Positions 1-10,482 of a DNA stretch of 64,000 nucleotides are shown piece by piece; position 1 is the first letter of the stretch; each line of letters starts with the position of its first letter. The notes beneath the pieces were generated by a model. The model did not search any database, was not told the origin of the DNA, and saw only the letters and a program-made list of their open reading frames with translations. This DNA is from Bacteroidales bacterium (GTDB lineage: Bacteria > Bacteroidota > Bacteroidia > Bacteroidales > UBA10428), in NCBI GenBank assembly GCA_035299085.1, contig DATGXG010000017.1, positions 62,001-126,000 of the forward strand, read 5' to 3'. The position numbers and the translations under genes are program-made.

Positions 1-1880
1 AAATTATAGCTGAAAGTGGTTGTATTAACAAGTCCCGCTACCTGCAGAAGATGGTGAAAGGCGGGATAGGAAGAAGATATTATATTATATATCGTAGTGG
101 ATGTGAAATTCATCCAGTTGGCTATATCGTAAACTTTCCCGTTATATGGGGTTATATCCGTGAGTTCCTGCGGATGTAAAACTACAGGAGCACCATGAAA
201 TCCAAAAGTGGAGGGACCGCTTCCTTTTACTTCGCCTGTTTCATTGTTGATCACAATGTAATTTCCTGCCAGGTTACGGATAAATTCTTTCCTTGCATTA
301 CCTGTGGGCAATTCCGTTCCGATATGATTTAAGATCAGGTTACGGATATCTGTTATAGTGGTAGGTTGTCTTGAGTTTACTTTACCCAATATGTTATACA
401 CGGCGAAATCTTCACGTTCGGCCGTATAGATCAGTGATGAATCGACGGCCAGGTTGGCATCGTTTTCAACAAAAAGCATGTAATGTGCTTCAGGCCTTTT
501 AAGCGCTGTGAGCAGACCCGTCTGACCGATGGCATACATGGCGGTTGAATAACCCCTGCGAAGATAAACAGGGCCCGTTACACTTGTAAAAGCCTTAGGA
601 ACAAGCATCTTGTTGACACCAATAAAGGTACAATTGCTGGCGTATTCCTTTTCAACAATGGTTGACTGATCCAATTCCATCAGGTCGTTTTCACCGTTAA
701 GAAAGCCGCGTTCAAAATTGCTGGGGTAAAGGGGACCGTTAGCCATTTGGGAACTAACGATCATTTTCCTTATATGCCGGGGAGCCTGTGCGATGGATCC
801 CCAGCGTCCCTGGCCAACCAGGTAAGTATTGACAAAATCGTCAAAAGCAGCGTTTGTAGGTGCCACTAAACCATGTTGATAGCGGATTGTAGGATTGGGC
901 ACATAAGTTCCCCTGGGTGGCAAAGTTTTTTCATTTACTATTGAAAAAGTCAGGTCAGGATAGGTAATGTCGAACAGCGAGTCAACAGTCAAACCTTGAT
1001 CAGCACCGGGCTGGTCAAAGGTTTTATCTTCGTTGTAATCAACTTCGGGAAAAGTATTGATAAGGTCAAGGAATTTATCATAGGCGTATGTCCCGTTCTT
1101 TTTACTAAGGATCTGAAAGGCATTTTCAAGAGGCTCCACTACCCTGTCAATAACATGAACAAAACCATTTTCAGCAAAAATGTCCTTTGTTATGATTTTT
1201 GCATTAGCAAAGTAAACGTTAGGCGACTCGAAAGGACGGCCAAAATAAAAGGCATAGTCCTCCGATTTCAGATCGTAAATTGAAAAGTAATCCTGGTAAA
1301 AAATAGGGGCATATTTTCTTGAATCAACTGCCTGCCTGCGGTACCAGTTTGATTTCAGCGTATCCACAATAATGTATTTCCTTCCCTCTTCAAGATCGGT
1401 GACATCATGACGGAGGTTAATACCGTATTTCATGTTAGGTTCTCTCAACAAGGTTTCCCGTTTAAATCCCCTCGGTTCGTCGTTATTCAGGTCGAGTGAG
1501 TCAATCCAGCCGTACACATCAAGTTGCTGCAACTGGTAAACGCTCCATGGACTCTGAACAATGTGGAATTTAACTATGCGGCTTAATACGCTTAGTGGAA
1601 TGTCCTCAACTGAATTGAATTCCGGATGTTCTTCGAAGTAAAGGGCAAATGCATCATTGTCAGGAGCAAATACGGTATAACTTCCCGAAACGTTAATCAC
1701 ACTATCAAAACCAGTTAATTCAATGCATTTTGCAAACTCGCTCAATTCGGGCCTTGCCTTGATCTGTGAGAAAAGTTTTCCGGCGAGCCAGGGTGGTCTG
1801 GAATAGATATCTTCCTTTTTGCAATTATATGCCAATAACAGGTTAATTATCAGCAATAAGAAAAGTAAAATCTTCCTCAT
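1..1880 (-). CDS. Fasciclin (FAS1) domain surface protein, 3' end beyond window
   Basis: The gene reads from an ATG at 1880 to the left window edge without a stop (about 626 codons), so the C-terminus is missing. A hydrophobic N-terminal segment ends in Cys20; the residues before it (AYN) are an imperfect lipobox, so lipoprotein status is likely but not certain. FAS1 signatures are visible: YTVFAPDNDAF near residues 68-78 and NGFVHVIDRV near 239-248. A second set (LVAPTNAAF) follows, then a third (YMLFVENDANL), so at least three FAS1 units are present. FAS1 domains mediate adhesion to proteins or glycans. Bacteroidota FAS1 lipoproteins often sit near SusCD genes, and the region left of the window might hold such a pair (inference). 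It is divergent from the next gene. Confidence 0.85.
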   Translation of the reverse strand, partial: MRKILLFLLLIINLLLAYNCKKEDIYSRPPWLAGKLFSQIKARPELSEFAKCIELTGFDSVINVSGSYTVFAPDNDAFALYFEEHPEFNSVEDIPLSVLSRIVKFHIVQSPWSVYQLQQLDVYGWIDSLDLNNDEPRGFKRETLLREPNMKYGINLRHDVTDLEEGRKYIIVDTLKSNWYRRQAVDSRKYAPIFYQDYFSIYDLKSEDYAFYFGRPFESPNVYFANAKIITKDIFAENGFVHVIDRVVEPLENAFQILSKKNGTYAYDKFLDLINTFPEVDYNEDKTFDQPGADQGLTVDSLFDITYPDLTFSIVNEKTLPPRGTYVPNPTIRYQHGLVAPTNAAFDDFVNTYLVGQGRWGSIAQAPRHIRKMIVSSQMANGPLYPSNFERGFLNGENDLMELDQSTIVEKEYASNCTFIGVNKMLVPKAFTSVTGPVYLRRGYSTAMYAIGQTGLLTALKRPEAHYMLFVENDANLAVDSSLIYTAEREDFAVYNILGKVNSRQPTTITDIRNLILNHIGTELPTGNARKEFIRNLAGNYIVINNETGEVKGSGPSTFGFHGAPVVLHPQELTDITPYNGKVYDIANWMNFTSTTIYNIISSSYPAFHHLLQVAGLVNTTTFSYN

Positions 1881-2277
1881 ATGTAAATTTTTGTAAGGGA
1901 ATAAAATTATGTTTTTTTTTGAAATGTGCTACCTGAAGTGCTATTTTTTAACAAAAAATAGTGTATGCAAAATTGAACAAATTGCAGAAATAGCGCGCCA
2001 TCACGGTGTTAGCGTAACTTTTACAGTAACCATGGTTTTTTTTCGAACTCATTTAACATTTTTTAATTTTATTTTTACTATTTTTAATCTGTATTTATGT
2101 GCTTTGTCGATGATTTCTTTCAGCATATATATATAGGTACAACTTGAAGCCAACTCTAATCAGATAATTTCAGATAGTTTTAGTATTAATTAAAAACCCA
2201 AATTACACATCAACAAATTTTTTAACAACTTGATTCACTAACATTTTAATTTCTTTTCTAACTAAAAACCTAGCTTT
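1881..2277. other. AT-rich divergent intergenic region
   Basis: This 397-base gap separates two divergently transcribed secreted-protein genes. It is very AT-rich, with T runs and a TATATATATA stretch near 2126-2135. I see no perfect TAnnTTTG match on either strand; TATTTATG near 2092 is a one-mismatch match. A 75-codon open frame at 1909-2136 has homopolymer-like Phe-rich coding and is not credible. The region probably holds both promoters and long 5' leaders. Confidence 0.5.
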
Positions 2278-5200
2278 ATGAGGACTAAAATTTTACTATT
2301 TTTTTCACTTTTCTTGTGCGGTGCATTGAACGCCCAGGTGGACGATACCATCCGCACATTGATTATCTCAGAAGTAAGGCTTGATGATGCAAGGCGTGGC
2401 TATATAGAAATTGCCAACGTTGGTGCTACTGCAGTCAACCTTAAAGATTTTGAGATTGGTCGTATTGATGCCTGGACTGCCCCGTGGGGAAATCCGGTAG
2501 CTAACTGGCTGATGCTGCCCGACAAAGAACTTGCACCGGGAGCAACTTTTATTATTGCTGCAATGCGCGATTTCAGTCCCGAAATGGCAAAGAGCAACCC
2601 GGAACAATGGGATCCGGTGGGCACGAACAAGAAGGAATTCTGGACTCTGGCCGACATACAGGACCATGTTGATGAGCAATCGGTTGGAGATCCCGCCGGT
2701 GACTCCGTCAGCCCTGCTCATGGACGTGAATTGCTCACAGTTTGGAACGGACGTGATTGTTTCTATCTGAGATACCATATTGGCGAAGATTCAACCGTTG
2801 TTGATCAGGTTAACGGTATTTTTGGTGGCGGTGGCAATACAAGGCCTGACCCAAAAGGCGGTGTAGCTGTAGCCGGTGTTGATAATGCAACACAGACATG
2901 CACTCTTGTACGTAAGTTTTCGGTAACCACAGGTAATCTTAATTTTGCATCAGCAAAAGGAAATGACCTTACTGAATCGGAATGGATTCCCATTCCTCAC
3001 CAGGCTGGTGGAAGATGGGCTGACAACACCAGGAGACTTTTCTGGACAGCCGGATTCCATGGCGATGCAGTTATTGATGACGGCACACTCGTTCCGCTTG
3101 AAAAATTCGCATCCACCGTTGCTGTTGACTGGGGCGCAAAAACTATTACTGTTCCCTGGGGAACAAGGCGTGATGACTCCATCATGTTCATGTTCAACAA
3201 GGTGCCGGGATTGGCTTGGCATTATGACTATCTGGATAACTATGAAGATTCAGCTTTTGTTTCCGCTCAGACAGGTGATTCACTCACTGTTTATGCAACC
3301 GGTAGTGAACTTACCCTGGCTAAATTCGGAATTGTAGTAACTCCTGCAACTAACGATGCAAAGATCGTTGTTCCGAAAAAAGCTCCGAATAACAATGGTT
3401 TCTACACAGGCGTTGACGATCCTGTTTATTTAATTACTGACGGACTCGAAATGGATACAATCGGCTCAATGAGATTCTTCGGTGTTCCGTTTGCAACCCG
3501 TGTTGATACTCTTTATAAATATATTGAGGCTCCCGCCGGTGCTACTCTTGATATAGTTTTTGTTGACGGCAACGAAAGAACCGACCTTAAAGAAGGCGAT
3601 ATTCTGAAAGTTACGGCTGCTGACAATTCAACAAAGGAATACTACATTAAGGTTGACCGCTACAGAAAAAGTCATGACGCTTTACTGAGCTCCATTACAT
3701 GGCCTGACATTCCTGCAGATTATCGTGGTCTGTTCGGCTGGATGGGTGATACCATTCCTAATTTCGTTGCTTCATCCTTTGATTATGTGATCCAGGTACC
3801 GCCCAATACAGTCGGTGTTCCTGCACTCGTAGGTAAGAACGCATCATTACAGGGTAAACACACAGTTGACATCGCTACCACCCTGGACGGAACTGCAGAA
3901 GCTAAAACTGTAACCTTCAACTCAGTTGCTGAAGACGACACGTCTCACAAAACCTATAAAGTTCAGATTTCGAAGATGCAGGATCCTGCTTCAGTTCAAC
4001 CCTGGGATGGTGATCCTTTCATTTCCGAATGGGTATTCTGGGAACAATGGGGTGAAAAGAACTGGATTGAGCTTGCTAACCCAAGACCCGGTGAAATGGA
4101 TATGAGCCATTATATGGTTGTTGTTTCATGGGAAAACAATCCTGCAACAGCTATTTCCAATACACGTACACAGGCTGACCAGTGGCTGAACCGCTATCGC
4201 CGTTACGTTCCCGGTTACAAATGGGTTGATTCATTGACATGGACTGCCAACCCGGGTATGCTTGTACAGGACCTCGCCGTTAACCCGGTTGTAAAGGGTG
4301 GCGATGTATTTGTTCTTGCAACAGTAAATGGCGGAAGAGGCAGTGAGCCTGCTACAAACTGGTGGGCAGTAAAACAGACCGATGTTCTTCTTTCCCGTTT
4401 GAACGGGGCTTATCCTAACCCATGGAATGAAAGACTGAATGAAGGTGTTGCTCATTGGAAGAACAATAATATTTACCTCTTCAGGATCGATAACGATTCC
4501 ATTCTCAATGGTTTGAAGAATGCCAATGATCCTAAAGACTTTACCCTTTTAGACGTTATGGGTAATGGCGACGGAACTGACATGGTAATGGGCGGAGTAA
4601 CGGTAGATATGATCCAGGCATACTCGAGAAAGCCAGGTATTTACCATGGTAATCCTGTGTTCAAGGCTTCAGCCGGAACCACACCTGAAAACAGCGAGTG
4701 GATCAAGAAAACCGGTGATACTTATGCAAGTGAAGGATGGCCGAACAGCATCCTCTTCATTACAAAGGATATCGGCAGCCATTTCATGAACGATGTGACG
4801 ATTTACAGATCCACTGTTACATCCTCTGTATATAAAGTCAGCCCGGGTTACGGCCAGGCAGAATCAATCAGGGGCGTAATAACCAACACTGATGTTGATG
4901 GCCTCTACGCTAACCTTATTAAGGCTGATGCCGGCCAGGTACTTAATGTTGTTTCAGCCACATCAGGTGAAGCACTTGCATCTACCGATTCAGTAGAAAA
5001 CGGTGACACTCTTGTTGTACTTTCAGCTGACGCTAAAAATACTTCCAAGTATATCCTTGAAGTAACCGAAGGAGGATTGAACAATGATGCCACCCTTACT
5101 TCAGAACATTGGGATATAGCAGTAGATGGCAATGAAGGTGTAATATCCGGATTTGATCCGTTTATGTCATTCAAAAACCTCATGGACAGTATCCAGGTTC

Positions 5201-6147
5201 CTTCAGGTGCTGTAGTAATTGCCACAGGTGCTGATGGTAAGTATGTTCCTTACACTATGCTGAACTTTGATACAGCTTACGTTGCTGTACCTGTAAGTGA
5301 CCAGATAGTACTTACAGTAACTGCTGAAAACGGTGTAAATAAGATTACCTACACACTCGAACCTGCCGGTAGCACTGCTGATGCTTATGTAACTTCATCA
5401 ATCTTCGGTGTTGACCAGAACCTGTCACTTATATTCCTTGTTCCTCCGGGAACTCCTGTATCCAACTTCCTTGCTGGCCTCACACCGGCACCGGGAGCTA
5501 CAATTGAGCTGCAGGATAAAATGGGATTTGTAAGAGAAATTGGTACTGTAATTTCCGATGACACCCTCATAGTGACTGCTGCTGATGGCACCACAACCAG
5601 GAAATACGGATTAGGTATGCTCGGCGGTTTGACAGCCAGTGATATAGCTTATGTTATTTCTGAAGTATATCTTGTTGACCAGGATGGTATGGTGATTTCA
5701 GGTGATGCAATCACTGCCGGAATTACTGTGGCTGCTTTCAAAGCCAACCTCATTGCTTCAACCGGAGCTTCTATAGTTATAACTAACGCTGCCGGTCAGC
5801 CGAAGAACTCAGGCAATATGGCAGAAGGTGACCTTGTAAAAGTTGTTTCAGCTAACGGTTCGAACATTGTAACTTATACAATTACCTTCCATGTGGCTGT
5901 TAACAACAATAATTCCGATAACCTCGTTGTATTCCCGAATCCTGGAAGAGGCCTTTACACTATCAGTGGTGTAAAAGCAGGAAACCGGATACAGGTAACC
6001 AACATTATCGGTGTTAAAGTTGCTGAAAAGATTGCTGTTGCTGACAGAGAATCTGTATCGATTGAAAAGGAAAATAACGGTATTTACTTCATCACTGTAA
6101 GTGATAATAACAAAGTTGTTGGCCGTTACAAGATTGTTAAAGAATAA
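2278..6147 (+). CDS. Large lamin-tail-domain protein secreted by T9SS
   Basis: A 1289-residue secreted protein. Residues 1-20 form a Sec signal peptide ending in LNAQ. A lamin-tail-like domain follows (SEVRLDDARRGYIEIANVG, near 30-95), and a second similar segment (EWVFWEQWGEKNWIELANP) lies near 583-620. The central and C-terminal parts hold several repeats of about 80-100 residues with the pattern 'pGA-...-gD-L-V-aadgt-...-Y-I', probably beta-sandwich units. The last 75 residues (VVFPNPGRGLYTISGV to YKIVKE) are a type A T9SS sorting domain, so the protein should cross the outer membrane by T9SS and be anchored or released. Substrate and role are not recognisable. It ends 20 bases before a clear terminator and appears monocistronic. 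Confidence 0.85.
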   Translation: MRTKILLFFSLFLCGALNAQVDDTIRTLIISEVRLDDARRGYIEIANVGATAVNLKDFEIGRIDAWTAPWGNPVANWLMLPDKELAPGATFIIAAMRDFSPEMAKSNPEQWDPVGTNKKEFWTLADIQDHVDEQSVGDPAGDSVSPAHGRELLTVWNGRDCFYLRYHIGEDSTVVDQVNGIFGGGGNTRPDPKGGVAVAGVDNATQTCTLVRKFSVTTGNLNFASAKGNDLTESEWIPIPHQAGGRWADNTRRLFWTAGFHGDAVIDDGTLVPLEKFASTVAVDWGAKTITVPWGTRRDDSIMFMFNKVPGLAWHYDYLDNYEDSAFVSAQTGDSLTVYATGSELTLAKFGIVVTPATNDAKIVVPKKAPNNNGFYTGVDDPVYLITDGLEMDTIGSMRFFGVPFATRVDTLYKYIEAPAGATLDIVFVDGNERTDLKEGDILKVTAADNSTKEYYIKVDRYRKSHDALLSSITWPDIPADYRGLFGWMGDTIPNFVASSFDYVIQVPPNTVGVPALVGKNASLQGKHTVDIATTLDGTAEAKTVTFNSVAEDDTSHKTYKVQISKMQDPASVQPWDGDPFISEWVFWEQWGEKNWIELANPRPGEMDMSHYMVVVSWENNPATAISNTRTQADQWLNRYRRYVPGYKWVDSLTWTANPGMLVQDLAVNPVVKGGDVFVLATVNGGRGSEPATNWWAVKQTDVLLSRLNGAYPNPWNERLNEGVAHWKNNNIYLFRIDNDSILNGLKNANDPKDFTLLDVMGNGDGTDMVMGGVTVDMIQAYSRKPGIYHGNPVFKASAGTTPENSEWIKKTGDTYASEGWPNSILFITKDIGSHFMNDVTIYRSTVTSSVYKVSPGYGQAESIRGVITNTDVDGLYANLIKADAGQVLNVVSATSGEALASTDSVENGDTLVVLSADAKNTSKYILEVTEGGLNNDATLTSEHWDIAVDGNEGVISGFDPFMSFKNLMDSIQVPSGAVVIATGADGKYVPYTMLNFDTAYVAVPVSDQIVLTVTAENGVNKITYTLEPAGSTADAYVTSSIFGVDQNLSLIFLVPPGTPVSNFLAGLTPAPGATIELQDKMGFVREIGTVISDDTLIVTAADGTTTRKYGLGMLGGLTASDIAYVISEVYLVDQDGMVISGDAITAGITVAAFKANLIASTGASIVITNAAGQPKNSGNMAEGDLVKVVSANGSNIVTYTITFHVAVNNNNSDNLVVFPNPGRGLYTISGVKAGNRIQVTNIIGVKVAEKIAVADRESVSIEKENNGIYFITVSDNNKVVGRYKIVKE

Positions 6148-6167
6148 TTACAATCACTGAAATTAAG

Positions 6168-6197
6168 AAGCCCCGTAATCTTACGGGGCTTTTTTTA
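6168..6197 (+). terminator. Rho-independent terminator after the lamin-tail gene
   Basis: An 11-bp perfect inverted repeat, AAGCCCCGTAA (6168-6178) and TTACGGGGCTT (6181-6191), is followed by a T run (6190-6197). It begins 20 bases past the stop codon of the upstream gene and separates it from the GH44-like gene. Confidence 0.9.
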
Positions 6198-6264
6198 TTA
6201 TCTTACGATCCAGAATTATTTTGGATTTTAAGTAAAACGACTCCGCTAATTAATACTAACCGGC

Positions 6265-9200
6265 ATGAAAAAGTTGTTTCCATGGCTAATACTGATATTC
6301 TTAGTGAATAACTCTCTCTATTCACAGTCAGTAACCCTGTCAATTGATGCATCGGATCAGAAAAAAAAGATTTCGCCATATATTTATGGTAAAAACAACA
6401 GTCTTTCAGGTAATCCTTCTGATCCGCTTACGATTATCGAATGGCAACGACTAAGGGACATGGGTATTACTATGTTCAGGGAAAACGGCGGTAATAATGC
6501 CTCCAAATACAACTGGCGAAGGAAACTTTCAAGTCATCCCGACTGGTACAATAATGTGTACGGCAATAATTGGGATTTTGCCGCATCAAGTCTTGGCCCT
6601 AACCTGCCCTATGCCCAGGGAATGTGGGCCTTTCAGCTAATGGGTAAGGCGGCTAAAACAACATCTGCCAATTTCAACGATTGGGGCTATAATGGTTCGG
6701 CATGGTGGTCGGGTACCGGACAAAACCTGGCCGGTGGAGGTACCGTGAATCCTGCTGGCGGAGGAAAGGCCCTTGTGGACGGTAATCCGGATTTATATCT
6801 TGAACCCTGGAATGCTGATTCAACAACAGGCATTCTCACTCATTGGTTTGGAAACAACGGACTGGGACTGGATTCAACCAAAATCCGATACTGGAGTATG
6901 GATAATGAACCTGAAATATGGAGCGGTACTCACGATGATGTATGGAAAACTCAACCTTCGGCAGAAGAATTCATGCAAATGTACTTTGCCGTGGCTAAAA
7001 AAGCCCGGGCATTGTATCCCGGAATTAAACTGGTTGGACCTGTTCCATGCAATGAATGGTTCTGGTATACCTGGAATGGCGGAAAGATAAGCTATAAGGG
7101 TAATCAGTACACGTGGCTGGAATATTTTATCCGGCGTATAGCCGAAGAACAAGCCGCCAGCGGAATGCGATTGCTTGATGTAATTGATATTCATTTTTAC
7201 CCCGGCGAAAAGTCGGCATCCGATATTACCCAACTCCACAGAATATTTTTCGATACATTGTATGACTATCCCGGAGCAAACGGTGTAAAAACATCAGGAT
7301 CCGGGGGCTGGGATAACAGTATCACAAAAGAATACATTTTCAAACGGTGCACCGACTGGCTTTTGAAATACATGGGACCTGACAACGGTGTAACGTTCTC
7401 CTTATCTGAAGTATCCCTTGCCCAGCATGACAATCCGAATCTCACTGCCAACTGGTATGCCTCAATGCTCGGGGAATTCGCCCGCCAGGGAGTCGAGATT
7501 TTCACACCATGGGACTGGTTTACCGGCATGTCAGAGGTGGCTCACCTTTATACCCATTACGGAAAGAAAAACTATATCCCGGCTGTTTCAACAGATGAAC
7601 ATTATCTTTCGGGGTATCCGACAATTAATGAATCGGGAGATACAATCACACTGTTCCTTGTTAACCGCGACCTGACCCATTCAAGAGAAACAGAGATAAA
7701 TCTCAGCAATTTTCATATTAACGGAACATACAGCCTTTACACCCTTTCAGGACTTCCTGCATCGGAAACATTTCAGTCACACACAGTGAACGCACTTCAG
7801 AAATCCGAAATCCAAGCAAATGGTAATACGGTTAACGTTTCCCTCCCTCCTCTTTCGGTTTCTGCATTAATACTGGTAAAATCATCATCCTATGACAAAT
7901 GGAGAAGTTCTCTTTATCCTCCAAACTGGACTCCTGGTTATAAAGACACTGGAGGACGATTCCTGCACGATTTTTCATACGCAGGATATCATAAAGGCGA
8001 ACTCAGCGTTCCTGAAAGGAATCACAATATTCTTGATGTAACCGCACCCCCTTACTCTGCAGATAATACCGGAAACACCGATGTGACGGCAATAATCCAG
8101 AAAGCTCTTGATGATGCCGGCGAAGCCGGTGGCGGCATTGTATATCTTCCCGCAGGAAAATACAGGATCGGAGAAACAGATACAACATGGGTACTCAGAA
8201 TATCCCATGACAGTACTGTTTTGCGGGGCGCCGGAACAGGACTCACATTTCTTCTGAATACAAAAACCGACATGAGGTATAAGGATATTATCCAGGTTAA
8301 ACGAATTTATGGCAGTTGGTTTTATCCAAAAGATCCCTCCTCATTGATCACAATGGATCTTTCAGATCCTGTGCGAGCCATACCGGTTGAATCCGTAGCC
8401 GGATTTCAGAAAGGTGATCCCGTTGTGGTAATGTCAACACCTACAGATGCATTTATTCAGGAACATCAGATGACAGGACTGTGGACCGCATCAGGCATCA
8501 AGGGAGTGGCCTTTATGCGGCGTGTGGATTCAATTGATGCACATCACAACGTCTTGTTTATTGATGTACCCACAAGGTATCCGTTGAAGACAAGAGACCA
8601 GGCAAGGGTTTATAAAATTGAGGAACCCCTTAAAGAATCCGGAATTGAGAATATCTCAATCGGAAATTTAGAGAATAAAGGCTCAGGATGGGAAGAGGAG
8701 GATTATTCCACACCGGGAACCGGCTCTTATAATGTGCATAATTCGCACATGATACAACTTATAAATGCTGAAAACTGCTGGGTAAGGAATGTAAGTACTT
8801 TTCATCCGGATCAGAACACAGGTGACTTCGATTTACTTTCGAATGGTATAAAACTCAACCAGTGCCGTTTTGTTACAATTGATTCATGTAACCTCGAAAA
8901 ACCCCAGTATGAAGGCGGCGGAGGAAACGGCTACATGTACACAATTGAATCAAATGACTGCCTGATTGAGAATAGCAGGGCAAATGACGGAAGGCATAAT
9001 TATGATTTCAAATATCCTTACAGCAACGGCAATGTTATATTGAAATGCAGGGGCGAGAATTCAAGATATGCAAGCGATTTTCATATGTACCTCAGTATGT
9101 CAAATCTGGTAGACGCCTGTACATTCAATAAGGATTTTATTGAATCAACCTTCAGACCCTATGGTGGCCCGCTTCACGGGTATACTTCATCACAATCGGT

Positions 9201-10431
9201 ATTTTACAATATTACCGGTGAAGCTTACCATGACGGCATTTCTTATCTGATTGAGTCAAAACAGTTCGGTAACGGTTATATAATCGGAACTTCCGGCCCT
9301 GCTGATGAAGTAATGGTTGACCCGGTACAAGGCACTATGAACGGCTATGATTATAACACATCTCCGCGCGATTTTAAAGAAGGGGTTGGTTACGGGGCAT
9401 ATCTAGAACCTTCCTCACTTTATCTGGATCAGCGGTCTCGAAGAAAATCGGATAAGTATCCTGTTTCGGGATTTACACTGAAAATAATTACCATTGATGC
9501 TAAAACACGGCTTCCCCTTTCAGGAAGTGTAATTAAGGCATTCAGTGACACCCTGATAACCAACCAGGATGGAATTGTTGAATTCAGCGATATGCCCGAA
9601 CTGGTCAGAATAAAAACAAAGAAAGAACATTATCTGCCTGTTCCTGAAATGAATCTGCATTTAAAGGGAGATAGCACGATTACCCTTTTGCTGACCCTTG
9701 AACAATTCGATGTTTCCGTCACTGTTTTGAAGGCCGGCTCAACAGATCCGTTGAGCAATACCACAATCATCCTCGGAACTTCATCACAGGTTTCCAATAC
9801 AGCCGGTAAATCTTTTTTTAATAATATCCTCAGGGGCTCCATGCCGTATTCAATTACTAAAACTTATTATGGCTCACTGCAGGGAGATATAACCATATCC
9901 TCGGATACTTCATTTACGTTTTATATGACAAAAACCGAAGGTATTCTCAGATTCAGACTAAGGGAAGGGAACACCCCGGTTTATAATGCATCAGTAATAG
10001 TCAATGATGATACTTTGAGTAGCAGCGCTATTGGCGATGCGGTTTTTAGTCCTTTGCCGTTGAACGGGTCTTACTCATACCGGGTGGTAAAAACCGGTTA
10101 CCAGGAAGTAACCGGATCTGTCATGCTGACAAATGACACCCTTGTACTAGTGGCCATGATACCTGTAATCATTAATTCAGAGGACGGGTCAGCAGCAAAG
10201 GGAATTCAGATTTGGCCTAATCCCGCTAATGACCGGCTTCATTTTACACCTGGTAATGATTTAAACGAAGGCACCATCGAAATCATGAATATGCAGGGAA
10301 TGGTTCTTTATAAAACAAAAAAAATCAACAGCGAAAATGAGATTGACATCCATTCGTTAACGCCCGGTTCTTATATTTTCCGTTTTCGTTCTCAAAAGAA
10401 TGTTTTTATATCAAATTTTGTAAAAAACTAA
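6265..10431 (+). CDS. GH44-like / pectate-lyase-like beta-helix fusion, T9SS cargo
   Basis: A 1388-residue secreted multidomain enzyme. A signal peptide (about 1-20, ending LYSQ) precedes a GH44-like (beta/alpha)8 domain (about 25-545): ISPYIYGKN, RENGGNNASKYNW, then WSMDNEPEIW with the likely acid/base E215, and LSEVS with the likely nucleophile E382. Residues about 570-1050 form a right-handed parallel beta-helix of the pectate lyase/GH55-like type, opening with a D-T-A-I-I-K-A-L-D-style start (VTAIIQKALDDAGEAGGG) and PAGKYRI. Carboxypeptidase-regulatory-like beta-sandwiches follow (about 1075-1290). The last 80 residues (IWPNPANDRLHF to ISNFVKN) are a type A T9SS sorting domain. GH44 enzymes cut beta-1,4-glucans, xyloglucan or mannan; the second domain's substrate is unknown. 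The neighbouring GH140-like genes fit a pectin or algal-glycan diet (inference). Confidence 0.82.
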   Translation: MKKLFPWLILIFLVNNSLYSQSVTLSIDASDQKKKISPYIYGKNNSLSGNPSDPLTIIEWQRLRDMGITMFRENGGNNASKYNWRRKLSSHPDWYNNVYGNNWDFAASSLGPNLPYAQGMWAFQLMGKAAKTTSANFNDWGYNGSAWWSGTGQNLAGGGTVNPAGGGKALVDGNPDLYLEPWNADSTTGILTHWFGNNGLGLDSTKIRYWSMDNEPEIWSGTHDDVWKTQPSAEEFMQMYFAVAKKARALYPGIKLVGPVPCNEWFWYTWNGGKISYKGNQYTWLEYFIRRIAEEQAASGMRLLDVIDIHFYPGEKSASDITQLHRIFFDTLYDYPGANGVKTSGSGGWDNSITKEYIFKRCTDWLLKYMGPDNGVTFSLSEVSLAQHDNPNLTANWYASMLGEFARQGVEIFTPWDWFTGMSEVAHLYTHYGKKNYIPAVSTDEHYLSGYPTINESGDTITLFLVNRDLTHSRETEINLSNFHINGTYSLYTLSGLPASETFQSHTVNALQKSEIQANGNTVNVSLPPLSVSALILVKSSSYDKWRSSLYPPNWTPGYKDTGGRFLHDFSYAGYHKGELSVPERNHNILDVTAPPYSADNTGNTDVTAIIQKALDDAGEAGGGIVYLPAGKYRIGETDTTWVLRISHDSTVLRGAGTGLTFLLNTKTDMRYKDIIQVKRIYGSWFYPKDPSSLITMDLSDPVRAIPVESVAGFQKGDPVVVMSTPTDAFIQEHQMTGLWTASGIKGVAFMRRVDSIDAHHNVLFIDVPTRYPLKTRDQARVYKIEEPLKESGIENISIGNLENKGSGWEEEDYSTPGTGSYNVHNSHMIQLINAENCWVRNVSTFHPDQNTGDFDLLSNGIKLNQCRFVTIDSCNLEKPQYEGGGGNGYMYTIESNDCLIENSRANDGRHNYDFKYPYSNGNVILKCRGENSRYASDFHMYLSMSNLVDACTFNKDFIESTFRPYGGPLHGYTSSQSVFYNITGEAYHDGISYLIESKQFGNGYIIGTSGPADEVMVDPVQGTMNGYDYNTSPRDFKEGVGYGAYLEPSSLYLDQRSRRKSDKYPVSGFTLKIITIDAKTRLPLSGSVIKAFSDTLITNQDGIVEFSDMPELVRIKTKKEHYLPVPEMNLHLKGDSTITLLLTLEQFDVSVTVLKAGSTDPLSNTTIILGTSSQVSNTAGKSFFNNILRGSMPYSITKTYYGSLQGDITISSDTSFTFYMTKTEGILRFRLREGNTPVYNASVIVNDDTLSSSAIGDAVFSPLPLNGSYSYRVVKTGYQEVTGSVMLTNDTLVLVAMIPVIINSEDGSAAKGIQIWPNPANDRLHFTPGNDLNEGTIEIMNMQGMVLYKTKKINSENEIDIHSLTPGSYIFRFRSQKNVFISNFVKN

Positions 10432-10441
10432 AGAATACCGT

Positions 10442-10480
10442 AAAACACTGAACATGAACACCGATTTAAGAATATTGAAG
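10442..10480. repeat. Solo arm of a dispersed palindromic repeat
   Basis: This stretch nearly matches the right arm and flank of the palindrome at 22861-22924 (shared core AACACCGATTTAAGAATAT). The matching left arm is absent here. It lies between the GH44-like gene and trmN6. Confidence 0.7.
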
Positions 10481-10482
10481 AT

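Noticed and set aside
1909..2136. 75-codon open frame in the AT-rich divergent gap
   Set aside because: Phe-rich composition from T runs, no family match, no promoter, overlaps a likely promoter region.
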